Assembly (NCBI GenBank): GCA_002748835.1
Contig: PDTL01000026.1
Span: 18,281 to 82,280, forward strand
Origin: Deltaproteobacteria bacterium
Lineage (GTDB): Bacteria; Desulfobacterota; Desulfobacteria; Desulfobacterales; GCA-2748835
Reading direction: 5' to 3'
DNA: 64,000 nucleotides
The notes under the pieces are model-generated. The model did not search any database. It was not told where the DNA came from and was given only the letters and a program-made list of their open reading frames with translations. Shown here in pieces: positions 49,142 to 61,384 of the stretch. How positions within the stretch are numbered: the stretch's first letter is position 1; every line of letters begins with the position of its first letter. The translations under genes and the position numbers were made by a program.

Positions 49142-49771
49142 ATGAGTACAGGAATCATTGGAAAAAAACTGGGCATGACCAGTGTCTATGATGCCGACGG
49201 AAAAAATGTACCGGTTACCGTCGTTCAGGCAGGCCCCTGCGTGGTAACGCAGATCAAGACGGATGCGGTAGATGGTTACACCGCCTTGCAGCTGGCCTTT
49301 GATGAAAAAAAGGAAAAGCGCGTCACAAAGCCGCTCCAGGGGCATTTTGCCAAGAGTGGTGACAAGTGCTACGCCAAAGTGAAGGAATTTCGTCTTGACG
49401 ATGCGGCAGGCTTTGAACTGGGACAGGCGGTTACCGTCGACATGTTCGAAGTGGGTGAAAAAGTGGATGTGACCGGAACGAGCAAGGGGCGCGGGTTTTC
49501 AGGTACTGTTAAACGCCACGGATTCCAGCGTGGTCCCGAAACGCACGGTAGCCGGAACCATCGCGCACCGGGGTCCATCGGGTGCAGCGCCTATCCTGCG
49601 CGCGTCATGAAGGGGAAACGGCTTCCCGGACAGTACGGCGGGGATCGCAAGACGGTTCAGAACCTTGAGGTGGTTGCCGTAAGACCCGAAGATCATGTCA
49701 TTCTCGTTAAGGGCGCCGTACCGGGAGCCAACAAGGGGTACGTCGAAATTAAGAAGAAAAAGAAATCCTGA
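49142..49771 (+). CDS. rplC: 50S ribosomal protein L3
   Basis: 209 residues from ATG 49142 ([13 protein letters not shown]), with GGGGAAAG upstream. It carries the central [21 protein letters not shown] extension that reaches the peptidyl transferase centre. Ends in a poly-Lys tail. Confidence 0.97.
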   Translation: MSTGIIGKKLGMTSVYDADGKNVPVTVVQAGPCVVTQIKTDAVDGYTALQLAFDEKKEKRVTKPLQGHFAKSGDKCYAKVKEFRLDDAAGFELGQAVTVDMFEVGEKVDVTGTSKGRGFSGTVKRHGFQRGPETHGSRNHRAPGSIGCSAYPARVMKGKRLPGQYGGDRKTVQNLEVVAVRPEDHVILVKGAVPGANKGYVEIKKKKKS

Positions 49772-49824
49772 TACGCAGACCGCCGATCGAATGCAGCGGT
49801 TTACGGATGGATGGCGAGGAAATT

Positions 49825-50445
49825 ATGGCTGTCGTTGATGTGCGAAATACAAATGGGGATAAGGTATCTGACCTGGAAGTGTCGGATGCGGTCTTCAATG
49901 TTGAAGTTAAGACCAGTGTGCTTCATGATATTGTGAAAATGCAACTGGCCAAGCGGAGAGCCGGCACCGCTTCAGTAAAAAGCCGGGGAGAAGTGAAGGG
50001 GAGCACCCGGAAGCTGTTTCGCCAGAAAGGTACCGGGAATGCACGCCCGGGCAGCATCAAATCACCGCTGAGAAATGGTGGTGGTGTGATATTTGGCCCT
50101 CAGCAGCGTTCGTACGCGTACAAGCTGCCGAAAAAAGTGATGCGCCTTGGCCTCAGGATGGCACTGTCAGGAAAACTTAAGGCCAGCGAACTCATCGTTC
50201 TGGATGCATTTCAGCTGGATGCAGTGAAAACCCGTGAATTTGTCAAAATTGCCGCAGGGCTGAACCTTGAGAATGCCTTGATCGTTGTGGATGGTCAGGA
50301 TAAAACCCTGGAGCTTTCGGCACGAAACGTGCCGAATGTGAAAGTGATTCGGGTTGAAGGCCTGAACGTTTACGATATCCTGAAGCATAAGAACCTGGTC
50401 ATGCTGGCGCCGGCCGTTAAAACGGTTGAAGGGAGGCTGAGCTGA
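49825..50445 (+). CDS. rplD: 50S ribosomal protein L4
   Basis: 206 residues. The start at 49825 ([11 protein letters not shown]) follows GAGGA. The exit-tunnel loop [16 protein letters not shown] is intact. In E. coli L4 represses this operon; the same is possible here. Its stop overlaps the ATG of rplW. Confidence 0.97.
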   Translation: MAVVDVRNTNGDKVSDLEVSDAVFNVEVKTSVLHDIVKMQLAKRRAGTASVKSRGEVKGSTRKLFRQKGTGNARPGSIKSPLRNGGGVIFGPQQRSYAYKLPKKVMRLGLRMALSGKLKASELIVLDAFQLDAVKTREFVKIAAGLNLENALIVVDGQDKTLELSARNVPNVKVIRVEGLNVYDILKHKNLVMLAPAVKTVEGRLS

Positions 50446-50732
50446 TGAGTGTTTATGATATGATCCGGAGACCGTTGGTTACGGAAAAAACCACGCTCCA
50501 GAAGGAATTGTACAATCAGGTTTCTTTTGAAGTCGATATCAAGGCGAATCGCGTCGAGATCAAAGATGCCATTGAACGGATTTTCAAAGTACGGGTCAAG
50601 TCCGTTCGGACCCTGCAGGTTGAAGGCAAGGTAAAACAGCGGGGACGCATTCTTGGCAAACGGAAAAACTGGAAGAAAGCGATCGTTACGTTGATGCCCG
50701 GTGAGCGGATCGAGTTCTTTGATGGTGTATAA
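50445..50732 (+). CDS. rplW: 50S ribosomal protein L23
   Basis: 95 residues ([14 protein letters not shown] near the start). It lies at the tunnel exit and is a docking site for trigger factor and SRP. TGATGA overlap with rplD. Confidence 0.96.
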   Translation: MSVYDMIRRPLVTEKTTLQKELYNQVSFEVDIKANRVEIKDAIERIFKVRVKSVRTLQVEGKVKQRGRILGKRKNWKKAIVTLMPGERIEFFDGV

Positions 50733-50746
50733 GGCAGGAGTAGATA

Positions 50747-51574
<828 letters not shown>

Positions 51575-51594
51575 GCCGGCCGGAGGAGACACAG

Positions 51595-51876
51595 ATGCCA
51601 CGTTCGTTAAAAAAAGGTCCCTTTGTGGACGACAACCTGATGAAAAAAGTATGGGTCGCGCAGGAAAGCCGGTCAAATAAAGTGATCAAAACCTGGTCAC
51701 GGCGTTCCACGATTATCCCCGAGATGGTGGGGATGACATTTGCGGTACACAACGGGAAAAAATTCGTCCCTGTGTTTGTCACCGAGAATATGGTCGGTCA
51801 CAAGCTGGGCGAGTTCTCACCGACCCGGACGTTTTACGGACATGCCGGCGATAAAAAGTCGAAATTGAAAAAATAA
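51595..51876 (+). CDS. rpsS: 30S ribosomal protein S19
   Basis: 93 residues, [19 protein letters not shown]..., with the C-terminal [20 protein letters not shown] block. GGAGGAG upstream of the ATG. Confidence 0.97.
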   Translation: MPRSLKKGPFVDDNLMKKVWVAQESRSNKVIKTWSRRSTIIPEMVGMTFAVHNGKKFVPVFVTENMVGHKLGEFSPTRTFYGHAGDKKSKLKK

Positions 51877-51893
51877 CAGGTGAAGGTGATATT

Positions 51894-52232
51894 ATGGAGG
51901 TTAAAGCGGTTACCAGATTCGTACGAATCTCTCCCATGAAGGTCCGCAGGGTGGTAGATGTCGTAAAGGGTGAGCCCGTTGAGATGGCGTTGAACAGTTT
52001 GAAGTTTATGCCCCAGAAAGCGGCAGGTATCCTTTCAAAAACGTTGAAATCCGCAGTTGCCAACGCCGACCACAACGCAGATCTTGATATCGACGACCTG
52101 ATTGTTAAAAACGTTCTGGTCGATCAGGGACCCACTCTGAAACGCTTCCGTGCCCGTGCACGCGGCAGAGGGTCTCGTATTCTGAAACGCACCAGCCACA
52201 TCACCGTGATTGTGGCCGACGAGGCGAAGTAA
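51894..52232 (+). CDS. rplV: 50S ribosomal protein L22
   Basis: 112 residues. The beta-hairpin that lines the exit tunnel ([20 protein letters not shown]) is intact. No deletion of the kind that gives macrolide resistance is seen. Confidence 0.97.
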   Translation: MEVKAVTRFVRISPMKVRRVVDVVKGEPVEMALNSLKFMPQKAAGILSKTLKSAVANADHNADLDIDDLIVKNVLVDQGPTLKRFRARARGRGSRILKRTSHITVIVADEAK

Positions 52233-52246
52233 AGGGAGGTAGAAGC

Positions 52247-52942
52247 GTGGGCCAGAAAGTCAATCCGATCGGATTACGGTTGGGAATTATTAAAACCTGG
52301 GAGTCTCGGTGGTACGCCGGCAAGAATTACGCGAATTTTATTCAGGAAGACTTCAAAATTCGGAAGTTCTTGAAAAAGAAACTCTATCACGCGGGGGTTT
52401 CCCGAATTGAAATTGAACGCTCGTCCAAGCGCGTTCGCCTCCGCATCCACACGGCGCGTCCGGGGATCGTCATCGGGAAAAAAGGCGCAGAGATTGCGGT
52501 GCTCAAACAGGACCTAGCAAAGCTGATCTCTCAGGATATTCTCATCGATATCCAGGAAGTGCGCCGTCCGGAGCTGGATGCGCAGCTGGTTGCCGAAAAC
52601 GTGGCCACGCAGCTGGAACGCCGGGTGGCATTCCGTCGCGCAATGAAACGTTGTGTGACGTCATCCATGCGGTTTGGTGCAAAAGGGGTGAAAATCATCT
52701 GCGCCGGTCGCCTGGGTGGGGCGGAAATGGCCCGTACCGAGTGGTACCGCGAGGGTCGTGTTCCCCTTCATACGTTCCGTGCCGACATCGACTACGGATT
52801 TGCGGAAGCACAGACAACTTATGGAGTCATTGGCATAAAAGTCTATATTTTTAAAGGTGAGATCCTGAAAAAAGAAGAGATGCAGGTTGCCAATGTAAAG
52901 GCTGTAGGAGAAAAGGGTTATGCTGACTCCCAAGAAGGTTAA
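52247..52942 (+). CDS. rpsC: 30S ribosomal protein S3
   Basis: 231 residues from GTG 52247 (GGGAGG upstream). A KH domain ([13 protein letters not shown]) is followed by the C-terminal [20 protein letters not shown]. Overlaps the rplP start by 23 bases. Confidence 0.97.
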   Translation: MGQKVNPIGLRLGIIKTWESRWYAGKNYANFIQEDFKIRKFLKKKLYHAGVSRIEIERSSKRVRLRIHTARPGIVIGKKGAEIAVLKQDLAKLISQDILIDIQEVRRPELDAQLVAENVATQLERRVAFRRAMKRCVTSSMRFGAKGVKIICAGRLGGAEMARTEWYREGRVPLHTFRADIDYGFAEAQTTYGVIGIKVYIFKGEILKKEEMQVANVKAVGEKGYADSQEG

Positions 52943-53333
52943 GTTCAGAAAGCAACAGCGCGGCCGGATGCAGGGGACGGCTCAGGCCGGAAATGCACTC
53001 AACTTCGGTGAGTTCGGGCTGCAGGCTGTTGAGTGCGGTTATATCAATTCACGTCAGATCGAAGCCGCCCGTATCGCCATGACCCGTCATGTCAAGCGTA
53101 GCGGGAAAATGTGGATTCGGTTTTTCCCGGACAAGCCGGTTACCAAAAAACCTGCCGAAGTACGGATGGGTAAAGGTAAGGGGCCGACGGATGCGTGGGT
53201 TGCAGTGATCAAACCTGGCCGGATTCTGTATGAAATGGAAGGTGTGCCCCGGGAGCTGGCCATGGAAGCCTTGCGGCTGGCAGCACACAAGCTGCCGATC
53301 AAGACCAAGTTCGTGGAGAGGGGGCCGTTCTAA
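52920..53333 (+). CDS. rplP: 50S ribosomal protein L16
   Basis: 137 residues, [19 protein letters not shown]..., with the [24 protein letters not shown] core. The start lies inside rpsC, and the stop overlaps the start of rpmC. Confidence 0.97.
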   Translation: MLTPKKVKFRKQQRGRMQGTAQAGNALNFGEFGLQAVECGYINSRQIEAARIAMTRHVKRSGKMWIRFFPDKPVTKKPAEVRMGKGKGPTDAWVAVIKPGRILYEMEGVPRELAMEALRLAAHKLPIKTKFVERGPF

Positions 53334-53536
53334 TGAAGGCAGAAAAAATGCGGGAACTCGGTACCGATGAACTGATGGCCAGACTGGCTGCGAAAAAGCA
53401 AGAACATTTCAACCTGAGGTTCCAACTGGCCACGGGCCAGCTTGAGAAAACCTCGCAGCTGAAACAGGTCAAACGTGAAATCGCCAGGATTGCAACGGTA
53501 ATCCGGGAAACCGATCTAAAAAATAAAAGTGAATAA
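53333..53536 (+). CDS. rpmC: 50S ribosomal protein L29
   Basis: 67 residues forming a helical hairpin ([20 protein letters not shown], then [13 protein letters not shown]). It shares a TAATG junction with rplP. Confidence 0.95.
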   Translation: MKAEKMRELGTDELMARLAAKKQEHFNLRFQLATGQLEKTSQLKQVKREIARIATVIRETDLKNKSE

Positions 53537-53541
53537 GACCT

Positions 53542-53799
53542 ATGAAAAATCGTGGAATGAAGAGGCAGTTGGTCGGGAAAGTCGTCAGCAATAAAATGGA
53601 CAAGACGGCGGTGGTGCGAGTGGAGCGCAAGGTAAAGCATCCGCTGTACAAAAAATATGTTCGCCGCAGTATCAAATTTGCTGCGCATGATGAACAAAAC
53701 GACTGTAACATCGGCGATACCGTTCTTATTACCGAATCTCGGCCCTTGAGCAAGTCCAAGCGGTGGCGGGTCAGTAAAATTGTCGAAAAAGCAGTTTGA
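53542..53799 (+). CDS. rpsQ: 30S ribosomal protein S17
   Basis: 85 residues with the OB-fold motifs [31 protein letters not shown] and [13 protein letters not shown]. The start may be 53542 or ATG 53557 (MKRQLVG). Confidence 0.96.
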   Translation: MKNRGMKRQLVGKVVSNKMDKTAVVRVERKVKHPLYKKYVRRSIKFAAHDEQNDCNIGDTVLITESRPLSKSKRWRVSKIVEKAV

Positions 53800-53817
53800 T
53801 GGACAAAGGGATAAAAG

Positions 53818-54186
53818 ATGATTCAGGCAGAAACTCGATTAACGGTAGCCGACAACTCCGGTGCAAAAGAACTTTACTGTATTAAAGTGCTGGGCGGTTC
53901 CAAACGTCGGTATGCCAGTGTCGGTGACATTGTTGTGGTCGCCGTCAAGGAAGCGATTCCGGCATCCAAGGTGAAAAAAGGTGATGTGGCCAAGGCGGTG
54001 ATCGTTCGCACGAAAAAAGAGATTGCCCGTCCTGACGGTTCGCGTATCCGGTTCGATGATAACTCGGCCGTCCTGATCAACCAGAACAAGGAACCGATTG
54101 GAACGCGTATTTTTGGTCCGGTCGCCCGGGAGCTTCGTGCCAAGAAGTTCATGCGCATCATCTCGCTGGCACCGGAAGTCCTCTAA
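53818..54186 (+). CDS. rplN: 50S ribosomal protein L14
   Basis: 122 residues, [20 protein letters not shown]..., ending in [19 protein letters not shown]. It sits near the sarcin-ricin loop and binds the silencing factor RsfS. Confidence 0.98.
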   Translation: MIQAETRLTVADNSGAKELYCIKVLGGSKRRYASVGDIVVVAVKEAIPASKVKKGDVAKAVIVRTKKEIARPDGSRIRFDDNSAVLINQNKEPIGTRIFGPVARELRAKKFMRIISLAPEVL

Positions 54187-54217
54187 AGTCCGGTACGCGT
54201 TAAGTGGAGAAGTGAAA

Positions 54218-54544
54218 ATGAAGATCAAATCTCGCATCAAGAGAGACGATAAAGTTAAGATCATCGCTGGCAAGGATAACGGTAAGATCGGGCGGGTATT
54301 GCGCGTTGATCGTAAGCAGGGTCGCGTTACGGTCGAAAACCTCAATATGGTGAAGCGGCATACCAAACCGAATCTTCAGAATGCGCAGGGGGGAATCATT
54401 GACAAGGAAGCACCCATGGATATTTCCAATGTGATGCTTGTCTGCAACGCCTGCCTGCAGCCTGTCCGTATTAAGATGAAGTATCTGGAGGATGGGAAGA
54501 AAATCCGGGTATGTCGCAAGTGTAACGAAGCGATCGACGCTTAA
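54218..54544 (+). CDS. rplX: 50S ribosomal protein L24
   Basis: 108 residues from ATG 54218 (KIKSRIKRDDKVKIIAGKDNGKI). A KOW motif is followed by a CNAC...CRKC four-cysteine zinc site in the C-terminal half. The longer frame from 54098 overlaps rplN and is rejected. Confidence 0.96.
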   Translation: MKIKSRIKRDDKVKIIAGKDNGKIGRVLRVDRKQGRVTVENLNMVKRHTKPNLQNAQGGIIDKEAPMDISNVMLVCNACLQPVRIKMKYLEDGKKIRVCRKCNEAIDA

Positions 54545-54565
54545 TCGGTTCGTTACAGGAGGAAA

Positions 54566-55108
54566 ATGATGTCGACACTGAAATCGCGTTATAAAGAAGA
54601 AATTGCCCCGAAACTTCGGGAAGAATTCGGCTACAAGAGCCCGATGCAGATTCCCCGGCTGGAAAAAGTGGTACTGAACATGGGCATTGGGCAGGCGATC
54701 AATAATATCAAACTGCTGGACTCAGCAGCGGATGAACTGGCAAAAATTGCCGGCCAAAAGCCGGTGATCACCCGTGCGAAAAAATCCATTGCGGCATTCA
54801 AACTTCGTGAAGGCATGCCCATTGGATGCATGGTCACCCTGCGCAGAGCGAAAATGTATGATTTTCTGGAACGCCTGATCAATCTGTCGCTTCCTCGTAT
54901 CCGTGACTTCAGGGGCATTTCGGGTAAAGCCTTTGACGGTCATGGGAACTACACCCTGGGAATCAAAGAACAGATTATCTTTCCGGAAATTGACTATGAC
55001 AAGATTGATCAGATCAAAGGTCTGAACATTTCCATTGTCACGTCTGCCAAGACAGATGCAGAAGCCAAAATGATGCTGAAACTGATGGGCATGCCCTTCC
55101 GGAATTAG
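54566..55108 (+). CDS. rplE: 50S ribosomal protein L5
   Basis: 180 residues with [16 protein letters not shown], the [19 protein letters not shown] block and [15 protein letters not shown]. It binds 5S rRNA. It starts at ATG 54566 or the adjacent 54569, behind AGGAGG. Confidence 0.97.
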   Translation: MMSTLKSRYKEEIAPKLREEFGYKSPMQIPRLEKVVLNMGIGQAINNIKLLDSAADELAKIAGQKPVITRAKKSIAAFKLREGMPIGCMVTLRRAKMYDFLERLINLSLPRIRDFRGISGKAFDGHGNYTLGIKEQIIFPEIDYDKIDQIKGLNISIVTSAKTDAEAKMMLKLMGMPFRN

Positions 55109-55172
55109 CAAATTGCGTGTAACAGACCGGTGCAGGATCCGAGGCGGTCCCCCCGGGTAAAAGGAGGAAGCG

Positions 55173-55358
55173 TTGGCTAAAAAATCAATTATTGCAAAAG
55201 CGGCCCGCCAGCCCAAGTTCACTGTCCGGGCGTATAATCGGTGCACGCTTTGCGGTCGTCCCAGAGGTTTTTTGAGGAAATTCGGCATCTGCCGTATCTG
55301 TTTCCGTCAGCTTGCATCTGCAGGTAAACTTCCGGGCGTAACCAAGTCGAGCTGGTAG
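55173..55358 (+). CDS. rpsN: 30S ribosomal protein S14, type Z
   Basis: 61 residues from TTG 55173 (AGGAGG upstream). The short zinc-binding form with CTLCGRPRG and CRICFRQLA. No zinc-free paralogue is seen in the window. Confidence 0.96.
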   Translation: MAKKSIIAKAARQPKFTVRAYNRCTLCGRPRGFLRKFGICRICFRQLASAGKLPGVTKSSW

Positions 55359-55413
55359 GCTCACGACGTCAAGCGGTTTTAATAATTAATCTTTAAGAAT
55401 AACGGAGAGAATC

Positions 55414-55812
55414 ATGGCAATGAGTGATCCTATTGCGGACATGTTGACACGGATCCGTAATGCAGGAAAAGCGAAGTTTGCCAGCGTTGATGTTCCCGGT
55501 TCCAAGCTGAAAGAGGCGCTGGCCCGGGTAATGCAACGGCAAGGATACATTCGGAATTTCAAAGTGATTGAGGATGACAAACAAGGCGTTATCCGTATTT
55601 ATTTGAAATATGATCAGGATCAGCAGCATGTGATCTGGGGTCTGAAGCGGGTCAGCAAGCCCAGCCGCCGGATGTACGTCAAAGCGAAGGACATCAAGCC
55701 GGTGATGAACGGTCTCGGGGTGTCCGTCCTTTCGACATCAAATGGCATTTTAACGGATAAAGAAGCACGCCAGGCGAACATTGGCGGTGAAGTGATCTGC
55801 AATATCTGGTAG
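55414..55812 (+). CDS. rpsH: 30S ribosomal protein S8
   Basis: 132 residues, MAMSDPIADMLTRIRNAGKA..., and the C-terminal GVSVLSTSNGILTDKEARQ. In E. coli S8 represses the spc operon. Confidence 0.97.
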   Translation: MAMSDPIADMLTRIRNAGKAKFASVDVPGSKLKEALARVMQRQGYIRNFKVIEDDKQGVIRIYLKYDQDQQHVIWGLKRVSKPSRRMYVKAKDIKPVMNGLGVSVLSTSNGILTDKEARQANIGGEVICNIW

Positions 55813-55825
55813 CGTGGGGGACGTT

Positions 55826-56362
55826 ATGTCGCGTATTGGAAAAAAACCGATTCAGATTCCGGAAAAGACCGATGTAACGATTACCGGTGATAAGGTGGTC
55901 GTCAAAGGCAAAAACGGAACCTTGGAATGCAACATCCATCCCTCGGTGGCCGTGAATGTTTCCGAGAATGAGGTACGTGTGGAAATTGTCGGTACCGAAC
56001 GCAAGGTGAATGCGTATCAGGGGATGGTCCGCGCACTGATCAACAATATGGTCGTCGGTGTGACGACCGGGTTTGAACGGACCCTGGAAATGAACGGTAT
56101 CGGTTATCGTGCTGAAGTGAGCGGAAAAAAATTGGTTCTGAACCTGGGATACTCACATCCCGTCGATTATCCGCTGCCCGAGGGCGTCACGGCGGCTGTG
56201 GACAGAAATACGATTAAACTTTCGTCGATTGATAAGCAGTTGCTGGGTCAGACCGCAGCTGAAATTCGTGCCCTGCGCCCGCCTGAGCCCTACAAGGGAA
56301 AGGGGATCAAATACGCGGAAGAGCACATTCAGCGTAAAGCCGGTAAAACAGGCGCCAAGTAA
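55826..56362 (+). CDS. rplF: 50S ribosomal protein L6
   Basis: 178 residues. The start at 55826 (MSRIGKKPIQIPEK) follows a GGGGG site. It shows the C-terminal signature PEPYKGKGIKY. It forms the L7/L12 stalk base together with L10 and L11. Confidence 0.97.
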   Translation: MSRIGKKPIQIPEKTDVTITGDKVVVKGKNGTLECNIHPSVAVNVSENEVRVEIVGTERKVNAYQGMVRALINNMVVGVTTGFERTLEMNGIGYRAEVSGKKLVLNLGYSHPVDYPLPEGVTAAVDRNTIKLSSIDKQLLGQTAAEIRALRPPEPYKGKGIKYAEEHIQRKAGKTGAK

Positions 56363-56442
56363 ACAAATTGGCTTGTTTTTCCATGACGGTTTTGTCATGA
56401 TGAGCCGCTTTTTTTGCGGATACCGAACATAAAGGTTGAGAC

Positions 56443-56805
56443 ATGAAAACAAAAGAAAAAAAGATACAGCGCATGAAGCGCAAGAAACGGATCCGGAAAC
56501 GGATGTCCGGTACGGAAGACCGGCCCCGTCTCTCGGTTTTTCGAAGCAGCAAGCATATTTATGCTCAGGTAATTGATGATACCTGCGGGTGTACGCTTGT
56601 TTCAGCGTCTACGGTTGAAAAAGACATGAAGGCGGAAACATTTGAGAATAAAATCGCCAAGGCGACAGCGGTTGGTAAACGGGTAGGGCAGCGTGCAGCC
56701 GATAAAGGCATCAAGCAGGTTGTCTTTGATCGTAACGGTTTTATGTACCACGGCCGAGTGAAAGCTGTTGCAGATGCCGCTCGTGAAGCCGGGCTCGATT
56801 TCTAG
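56443..56805 (+). CDS. rplR: 50S ribosomal protein L18
   Basis: 120 residues with a very basic N-terminus ([20 protein letters not shown]), [14 protein letters not shown] and the end [19 protein letters not shown]. It binds 5S rRNA with L5. Confidence 0.97.
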   Translation: MKTKEKKIQRMKRKKRIRKRMSGTEDRPRLSVFRSSKHIYAQVIDDTCGCTLVSASTVEKDMKAETFENKIAKATAVGKRVGQRAADKGIKQVVFDRNGFMYHGRVKAVADAAREAGLDF

Positions 56806-56821
56806 TGAAGGAGGCAGACTC

Positions 56822-57316
56822 TTGTTGAAGAAAGAGGTTGAAGAAAAACAATTGATCGACAAGGTCGTTCACATCAACCGTGTCGCCAAGGTTGTCAAGG
56901 GTGGTCGCCGGTTCAGTTTCAGTGCCATCGTAGTCGTGGGGGACGGTGAGGGTAAAGTGGGATTCGGTCTGGGTAAGGCTGCCGAAGTTCCTGAAGCGAT
57001 CCGTAAAGGTGTTGAAAAGGCCAAAAAGAACATGGCCCCTGTGGTGCTGGTAGACGGTACGGTTCCGTACGAAGTGATCGGCCGATACGGTGCAGGTAAA
57101 GTGATGCTCAAGCCGGCGTCCAAAGGTACCGGTCTTATTGCCGGGGGTGCGGTGCGTGCGGTTCTGGAAGCAGTCGGCGTGACAGATATCCTGACAAAAT
57201 GTATGGGATCCAATAACCCGCATAATGTTGTCAAGGCAACAATTGAAGGCCTTACGGGCCTTCAAGACAAAGCGGCTGTGGCGGCGCGTCGGGGCTTGGA
57301 CATCAATGATATTTAA
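56822..57316 (+). CDS. rpsE: 30S ribosomal protein S5
   Basis: 164 residues. AAGGAGG at 56808-56814 points to TTG 56822 (TTG 56825 also possible); the frame from 56768 begins inside rplR and is rejected. [17 protein letters not shown] and [12 protein letters not shown] are intact. Confidence 0.95.
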   Translation: MLKKEVEEKQLIDKVVHINRVAKVVKGGRRFSFSAIVVVGDGEGKVGFGLGKAAEVPEAIRKGVEKAKKNMAPVVLVDGTVPYEVIGRYGAGKVMLKPASKGTGLIAGGAVRAVLEAVGVTDILTKCMGSNNPHNVVKATIEGLTGLQDKAAVAARRGLDINDI

Positions 57317-57355
57317 CGGCCGTCTGCCGTTAGCAATAAATTGAGGATACGCAAA

Positions 57356-57544
57356 ATGGCTGGAAAATTGCAGATAACCCTTGTCCGCAGTATGATCGGA
57401 CGGCCGGAAAAGCATCGAAAAGTCCTGGCAGGCATGGGACTGACCCGAATGCATAAGACCGTTTCGCTGGAAGATACCCCTGCGGTTCGCGGAATGATCA
57501 ATAAAGTGGTTCACATGGTTAAAGTCGAGGAGGCAAACACATGA
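57356..57544 (+). CDS. rpmD: 50S ribosomal protein L30
   Basis: 62 residues from ATG 57356 ([20 protein letters not shown]), with GAGGA upstream. The stop overlaps the ATG of rplO (ATGA). Confidence 0.95.
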   Translation: MAGKLQITLVRSMIGRPEKHRKVLAGMGLTRMHKTVSLEDTPAVRGMINKVVHMVKVEEANT

Positions 57545-57987
57545 AGCTGAATGAGTTGGCCCCTGCAAAAGGTTCGAAAACGGCACGCAAGCGGCGGGGC
57601 AGAGGCCCTGGATCCGGTAACGGCACCTATGCGGGTAGAGGTCTCAAGGGGCAGAATGCACGCAGTGGTGGCGGTGTCCGGCCGGGTTTCGAAGGCGGTC
57701 AGATGCCGATTCACCGCCGTCTGCCCAAACGTGGATTTACCCATATCTTCAAGAAAACGTACGCTGTCATCAATGTCGCTGATTTGGCGCGTTTTGACGC
57801 TGGTGCGGTGATTGATGAGGCATCGCTTATTGCAACCGGGCTGGTAAAGGGGCGCCGTGACGGTCGCCGTGACGGCGTTAAGATTCTCGGCAATGGTGAG
57901 ATCTCAGCAGCCCTGACCGTTAAAGGCTGCCTGCTGAGTCAGAGTGCGAAACAGAAAATCGAAGCGGCAGGCGGGACAGTAGAGTAG
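57541..57987 (+). CDS. rplO: 50S ribosomal protein L15
   Basis: 148 residues. N-terminal [20 protein letters not shown], the glycine-rich [15 protein letters not shown] and [19 protein letters not shown]. Late-assembly 50S protein. Confidence 0.97.
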   Translation: MKLNELAPAKGSKTARKRRGRGPGSGNGTYAGRGLKGQNARSGGGVRPGFEGGQMPIHRRLPKRGFTHIFKKTYAVINVADLARFDAGAVIDEASLIATGLVKGRRDGRRDGVKILGNGEISAALTVKGCLLSQSAKQKIEAAGGTVE

Positions 57988-57999
57988 AGGATTGATTTC

Positions 58000-59307
58000 A
58001 TGTCGGACACCGCAATTCAGAATATATTCAAGTTGCCTGAGCTGAAGCGACGGATTTTTTACACCTTTGCCCTGTTGTTTGTTTACCGGATCGGGGTTCA
58101 TGTGCCCACACCTGGTATTGACGGGGATGCATTGTCTCAGTTGTTCGCCACCCAGGGGGGCATCCTTGGGATGTTCAACATGTTTTCGGGTGGGGCGCTC
58201 GAACGATTGTCGGTATTTGCCTTGGGCATCATGCCGTATATCAGTGCCTCCATTATCCTTCAGCTGCTTACCGTGGTGATACCGCACCTTGAGCAGCTGT
58301 CCAAGGAAGGCGAACAGGGCCGGAAAAAAATCACGCAGTACACCCGATATGGAACGGTACTGCTCAGTGTGATTCAGGGATTTGGGATCAGTCTTGGCCT
58401 GGAGACCATGACCTCTCCGGGTGGGGCTGCCATTGTTCTGGAACCGGGGTGGGGCTTTCGTATCATGACAGTGATCACCCTGACGGCGGGAACTGCCTTT
58501 ATTATGTGGTTGGGCGAGCAGATTACGGAACATGGGATCGGCAATGGTATTTCCCTGATCATTTTTGCCGGTATTGTCGCGCGGATGCCGACGGCGACCG
58601 GTAATACTTTCCGTCTGCTCTCCACCGGTGAGATGAATATCTTCACGGTTGTTGTGCTGGTGGCACTGATGGTTGCCGTGGTTGCTTTTATTATTTTTGT
58701 TGAACAGGCGCAGCGCCGGATTCCGGTGCATTACGCCAAACGGATGGTCGGACGCAAGATGTATGGTGGGCAGACATCGCATTTACCATTGAAAATAAAT
58801 ACATCTGGTGTTATACCTCCTATTTTTGCATCATCGATTATTATGTTCCCCACAACGCTGGCGGGATTTATCGATGTGCCGGCCATGAAGGCGGTTGCCG
58901 ATTTCATGCGTCCGGGGAGCATTCTGTACGAACTCTGTTTTGTCGGCTTTATCTTCTTTTTCTGTTTTTTCTATACAGCCATCATGTTCAATCCGGATGA
59001 TGTGGCGGAAAACATGAAAAAGAATGGGGGGTATATCCCCGGATATCGACCGGGTAAGCGGACCGCTGAATACATTGACCGTGTCCTGACGCGTATTACT
59101 GTGGGCGGGGCAACATATGTATCGGCTGTGTGCGTGCTGCCGTCGATATTGATCACCCAGTTTAATGTACCGTTTTATTTCGGCGGTACGGCACTGCTGA
59201 TCGTTGTGGGGGTGTCCATTGATACGGTTGCGCAAATCGAATCGCATTTGCATGTCCGGAATTATGAAGGATTTTTAAAGCAGTCGAAAATACGCGGTCG
59301 TCGATAA
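58000..59307 (+). CDS. secY: preprotein translocase channel subunit SecY
   Basis: 435 residues with ten membrane helices. The first, [20 protein letters not shown], and the plug region ([20 protein letters not shown]) are typical. The cytosolic loop [15 protein letters not shown] and the C-terminal loop [16 protein letters not shown] bind ribosome and SecA. It partners the SecE at 35451. Neither adk nor map follows, unlike in many spc operons. Confidence 0.98.
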   Translation: MSDTAIQNIFKLPELKRRIFYTFALLFVYRIGVHVPTPGIDGDALSQLFATQGGILGMFNMFSGGALERLSVFALGIMPYISASIILQLLTVVIPHLEQLSKEGEQGRKKITQYTRYGTVLLSVIQGFGISLGLETMTSPGGAAIVLEPGWGFRIMTVITLTAGTAFIMWLGEQITEHGIGNGISLIIFAGIVARMPTATGNTFRLLSTGEMNIFTVVVLVALMVAVVAFIIFVEQAQRRIPVHYAKRMVGRKMYGGQTSHLPLKINTSGVIPPIFASSIIMFPTTLAGFIDVPAMKAVADFMRPGSILYELCFVGFIFFFCFFYTAIMFNPDDVAENMKKNGGYIPGYRPGKRTAEYIDRVLTRITVGGATYVSAVCVLPSILITQFNVPFYFGGTALLIVVGVSIDTVAQIESHLHVRNYEGFLKQSKIRGRR

Positions 59308-59375
59308 CCGGCGAATATCAATAGCAGAGTGATTTTATTTTAGGGTATTGGGTTAGTCGCAGGAGGCAAGAAGGG

Positions 59376-59594
59376 ATGGCTAAAGAAGAGCCGATCAAAG
59401 TGCAGGGTAAAGTGCTGGAGACTTTGCCCAACGCAATGTTCAAGGTGGAGTTGGAAAACAAGCATCAGATACTTGCACACATTTCCGGTAAAATGCGGAT
59501 GCATTTTATCAAGATTCTGCCGGGTGATACGGTAACGGTAGAACTGTCGCCCTATGATCTCACGCGGGGGCGGATCACCTATCGTTCAAAATAA
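59376..59594 (+). CDS. infA: translation initiation factor IF-1
   Basis: 72 residues forming one OB fold ([20 protein letters not shown], then [21 protein letters not shown], ending GRITYRSK). AGGAGG upstream. Confidence 0.97.
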   Translation: MAKEEPIKVQGKVLETLPNAMFKVELENKHQILAHISGKMRMHFIKILPGDTVTVELSPYDLTRGRITYRSK

Positions 59595-59649
59595 CCTTCT
59601 GGGCTGGCTGGTAACAGTGGTAATGCCTAACAATGACGAGGAATAAACA

Positions 59650-59763
59650 ATGAAAGTCCGGGCTTCAGTTAAAAAGATGTGTAAAGACTGTAAAGTGATC
59701 CGCCGAAACGGTGTGGTACGGGTCATTTGCGTAAACAAACGTCATAAACAACGTCAAGGATAG
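59650..59763 (+). CDS. rpmJ: 50S ribosomal protein L36
   Basis: 37 residues, [20 protein letters not shown]..., with the C-x2-C, C and H zinc ligands ([17 protein letters not shown]). GAGGAA upstream of ATG 59650. Confidence 0.96.
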   Translation: MKVRASVKKMCKDCKVIRRNGVVRVICVNKRHKQRQG

Positions 59764-59774
59764 GGGGATTTATT

Positions 59775-60143
59775 TTGGCACGTATAGCTGGCGTTGATTT
59801 ACCCAAAAGCAAGCGGATCGAAATCGCATTAACCTATATCTATGGTATCGGCCGCAGCTGTTCCCAGGAAATTCTGGAAAAGCTTGAAATTGATCCGAAT
59901 ACCAAAACCGATCGACTGACGGATGACGAAGTTAACAAGATTCGAAAGCTGATCGATACGGAATATAAGGTGGAAGGTGAACTTCGGACGGAAGTCTCCA
60001 TGAACATCAAACGATTGATGGATCTTGGCTGTTACCGCGGCCTTCGCCACCGTAAATCGCTCCCGTGCCGGGGCCAGCGTACGAAAAACAACTCGCGTAC
60101 GCGTAAAGGACCCAAGCGCACGGCTATCAAGAAGAAAAAGTAA
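59775..60143 (+). CDS. rpsM: 30S ribosomal protein S13
   Basis: 122 residues from TTG 59775 (AGGGGG upstream). [20 protein letters not shown] and the basic tail [17 protein letters not shown]. It contacts the 50S subunit and P-site tRNA. Confidence 0.96.
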   Translation: MARIAGVDLPKSKRIEIALTYIYGIGRSCSQEILEKLEIDPNTKTDRLTDDEVNKIRKLIDTEYKVEGELRTEVSMNIKRLMDLGCYRGLRHRKSLPCRGQRTKNNSRTRKGPKRTAIKKKK

Positions 60144-60186
60144 TTTGAATCGATTGACACGTCATCTATAAAGATAGGGAAAAAAA

Positions 60187-60576
60187 ATGGCACGACCGAA
60201 GACTCGCTCGAAGAAAAAGGTAAAAAAGAATATATCCAGCGGCGTCGTTCATATCCAGTCGACTTTCAATAATACTATTGTTACGGTTACCGATCCTGTT
60301 GGCAATACCATCTCTTGGGCGAGCGCCGGGATGCAGGGTTTTAAGGGGTCCCGTAAAAGTACTCCGTTTGCTGCCCAGATGGCGGCTGAAGATGCGGCAA
60401 AGAAAGCCATGGAACATGGTATGAAGACAGTGGAAGTATATGTGAAAGGCCCCGGACCGGGCCGAGAGTCTGCATTGCGGGCACTTCAGTCCGCTGGATT
60501 CAATATTTCCTTTATACGAGACGTGACGCCCATCCCCCACAACGGATGCCGTCCACCCAAACGCCGTCGCGTATAA
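60187..60576 (+). CDS. rpsK: 30S ribosomal protein S11
   Basis: 129 residues. [35 protein letters not shown] and the end [12 protein letters not shown]. Platform protein near the Shine-Dalgarno helix. Confidence 0.97.
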   Translation: MARPKTRSKKKVKKNISSGVVHIQSTFNNTIVTVTDPVGNTISWASAGMQGFKGSRKSTPFAAQMAAEDAAKKAMEHGMKTVEVYVKGPGPGRESALRALQSAGFNISFIRDVTPIPHNGCRPPKRRRV

Positions 60577-60646
60577 ATGTTACCGATAATGATCACTTAC
60601 CTGACATCCGCAGTGTCGCACCGGATGCATGTACAGGAGGAAACAA

Positions 60647-61273
60647 TTGGCACGTTATAGAGGATCTGTCTGCCGCATCTGCAGACGCGAGAATATGAAA
60701 CTTTTTCTGAAAGGCGACCGCTGCTATTCAGACAAGTGTGCATTTGACCGCAGAAGCTACGCACCGGGTGAGCATGGACAAGGTCGGGTGAAGTTTTCCG
60801 ATTACGGTGTACAGCTTCGCGAAAAACAGAAGGTAAAACGTCTGTACGGCCTTTCTGAAAAACAGTTTCGACTGACCTTTGCACGGGCGGATCGGCAGAA
60901 GGGGATTACCGGTACAAACTTGCTGGGCCTGCTTGAAACCCGTCTTGACAACGTGGTTTACCGGCTGGGGTTTACCAACTCCCGTACACAGGGCCGCCAC
61001 TTTGTGCGTCACAACCATTTTACCGTGAACGGTAAAAAGGTAAATATCCCCTCCTATGGTGTCAAAGCCGGGGATGTGATCGAAGTGCGTGAAAAGAGTC
61101 GTGCGGTTCAGGCTATTTCCGATGCAATGGGTGCGGTGGTCCGACGGGGGCTTCCGCAGTGGCTTGAACTTGAAAAGGATGCGTTCCGGGGTATCGTCAA
61201 ATCCGTGCCGGCACGGGAAGATATTACACTTCCGATTCAGGAACAGCTCATTGTTGAATTGTACTCCAAATAA
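60647..61273 (+). CDS. rpsD: 30S ribosomal protein S4
   Basis: 208 residues from TTG 60647, seven bases after AGGAGG; the ATG at 60629 lies before the ribosome site. The zinc-binding N-terminus is kept ([14 protein letters not shown]). The S4 RNA-binding domain is at [20 protein letters not shown]. In E. coli S4 represses the alpha operon. Confidence 0.96.
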   Translation: MARYRGSVCRICRRENMKLFLKGDRCYSDKCAFDRRSYAPGEHGQGRVKFSDYGVQLREKQKVKRLYGLSEKQFRLTFARADRQKGITGTNLLGLLETRLDNVVYRLGFTNSRTQGRHFVRHNHFTVNGKKVNIPSYGVKAGDVIEVREKSRAVQAISDAMGAVVRRGLPQWLELEKDAFRGIVKSVPAREDITLPIQEQLIVELYSK

Positions 61274-61384
61274 TTCAGGGGTTTGGAGACGAAATTAAAA
61301 CGATCGTTTATTGCGCAGCAACAGCCCTCATTTCATGCGGGCTTTCGCTGTTAACGACCCAGTGAAATCGGGAGCAAACGCTAT

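Noticed and set aside
60150..60186. TTGACA before rpsK as an internal promoter
   Set aside because: No acceptable -10 box lies 16-18 bases downstream, and the gene sits within a tight operon.
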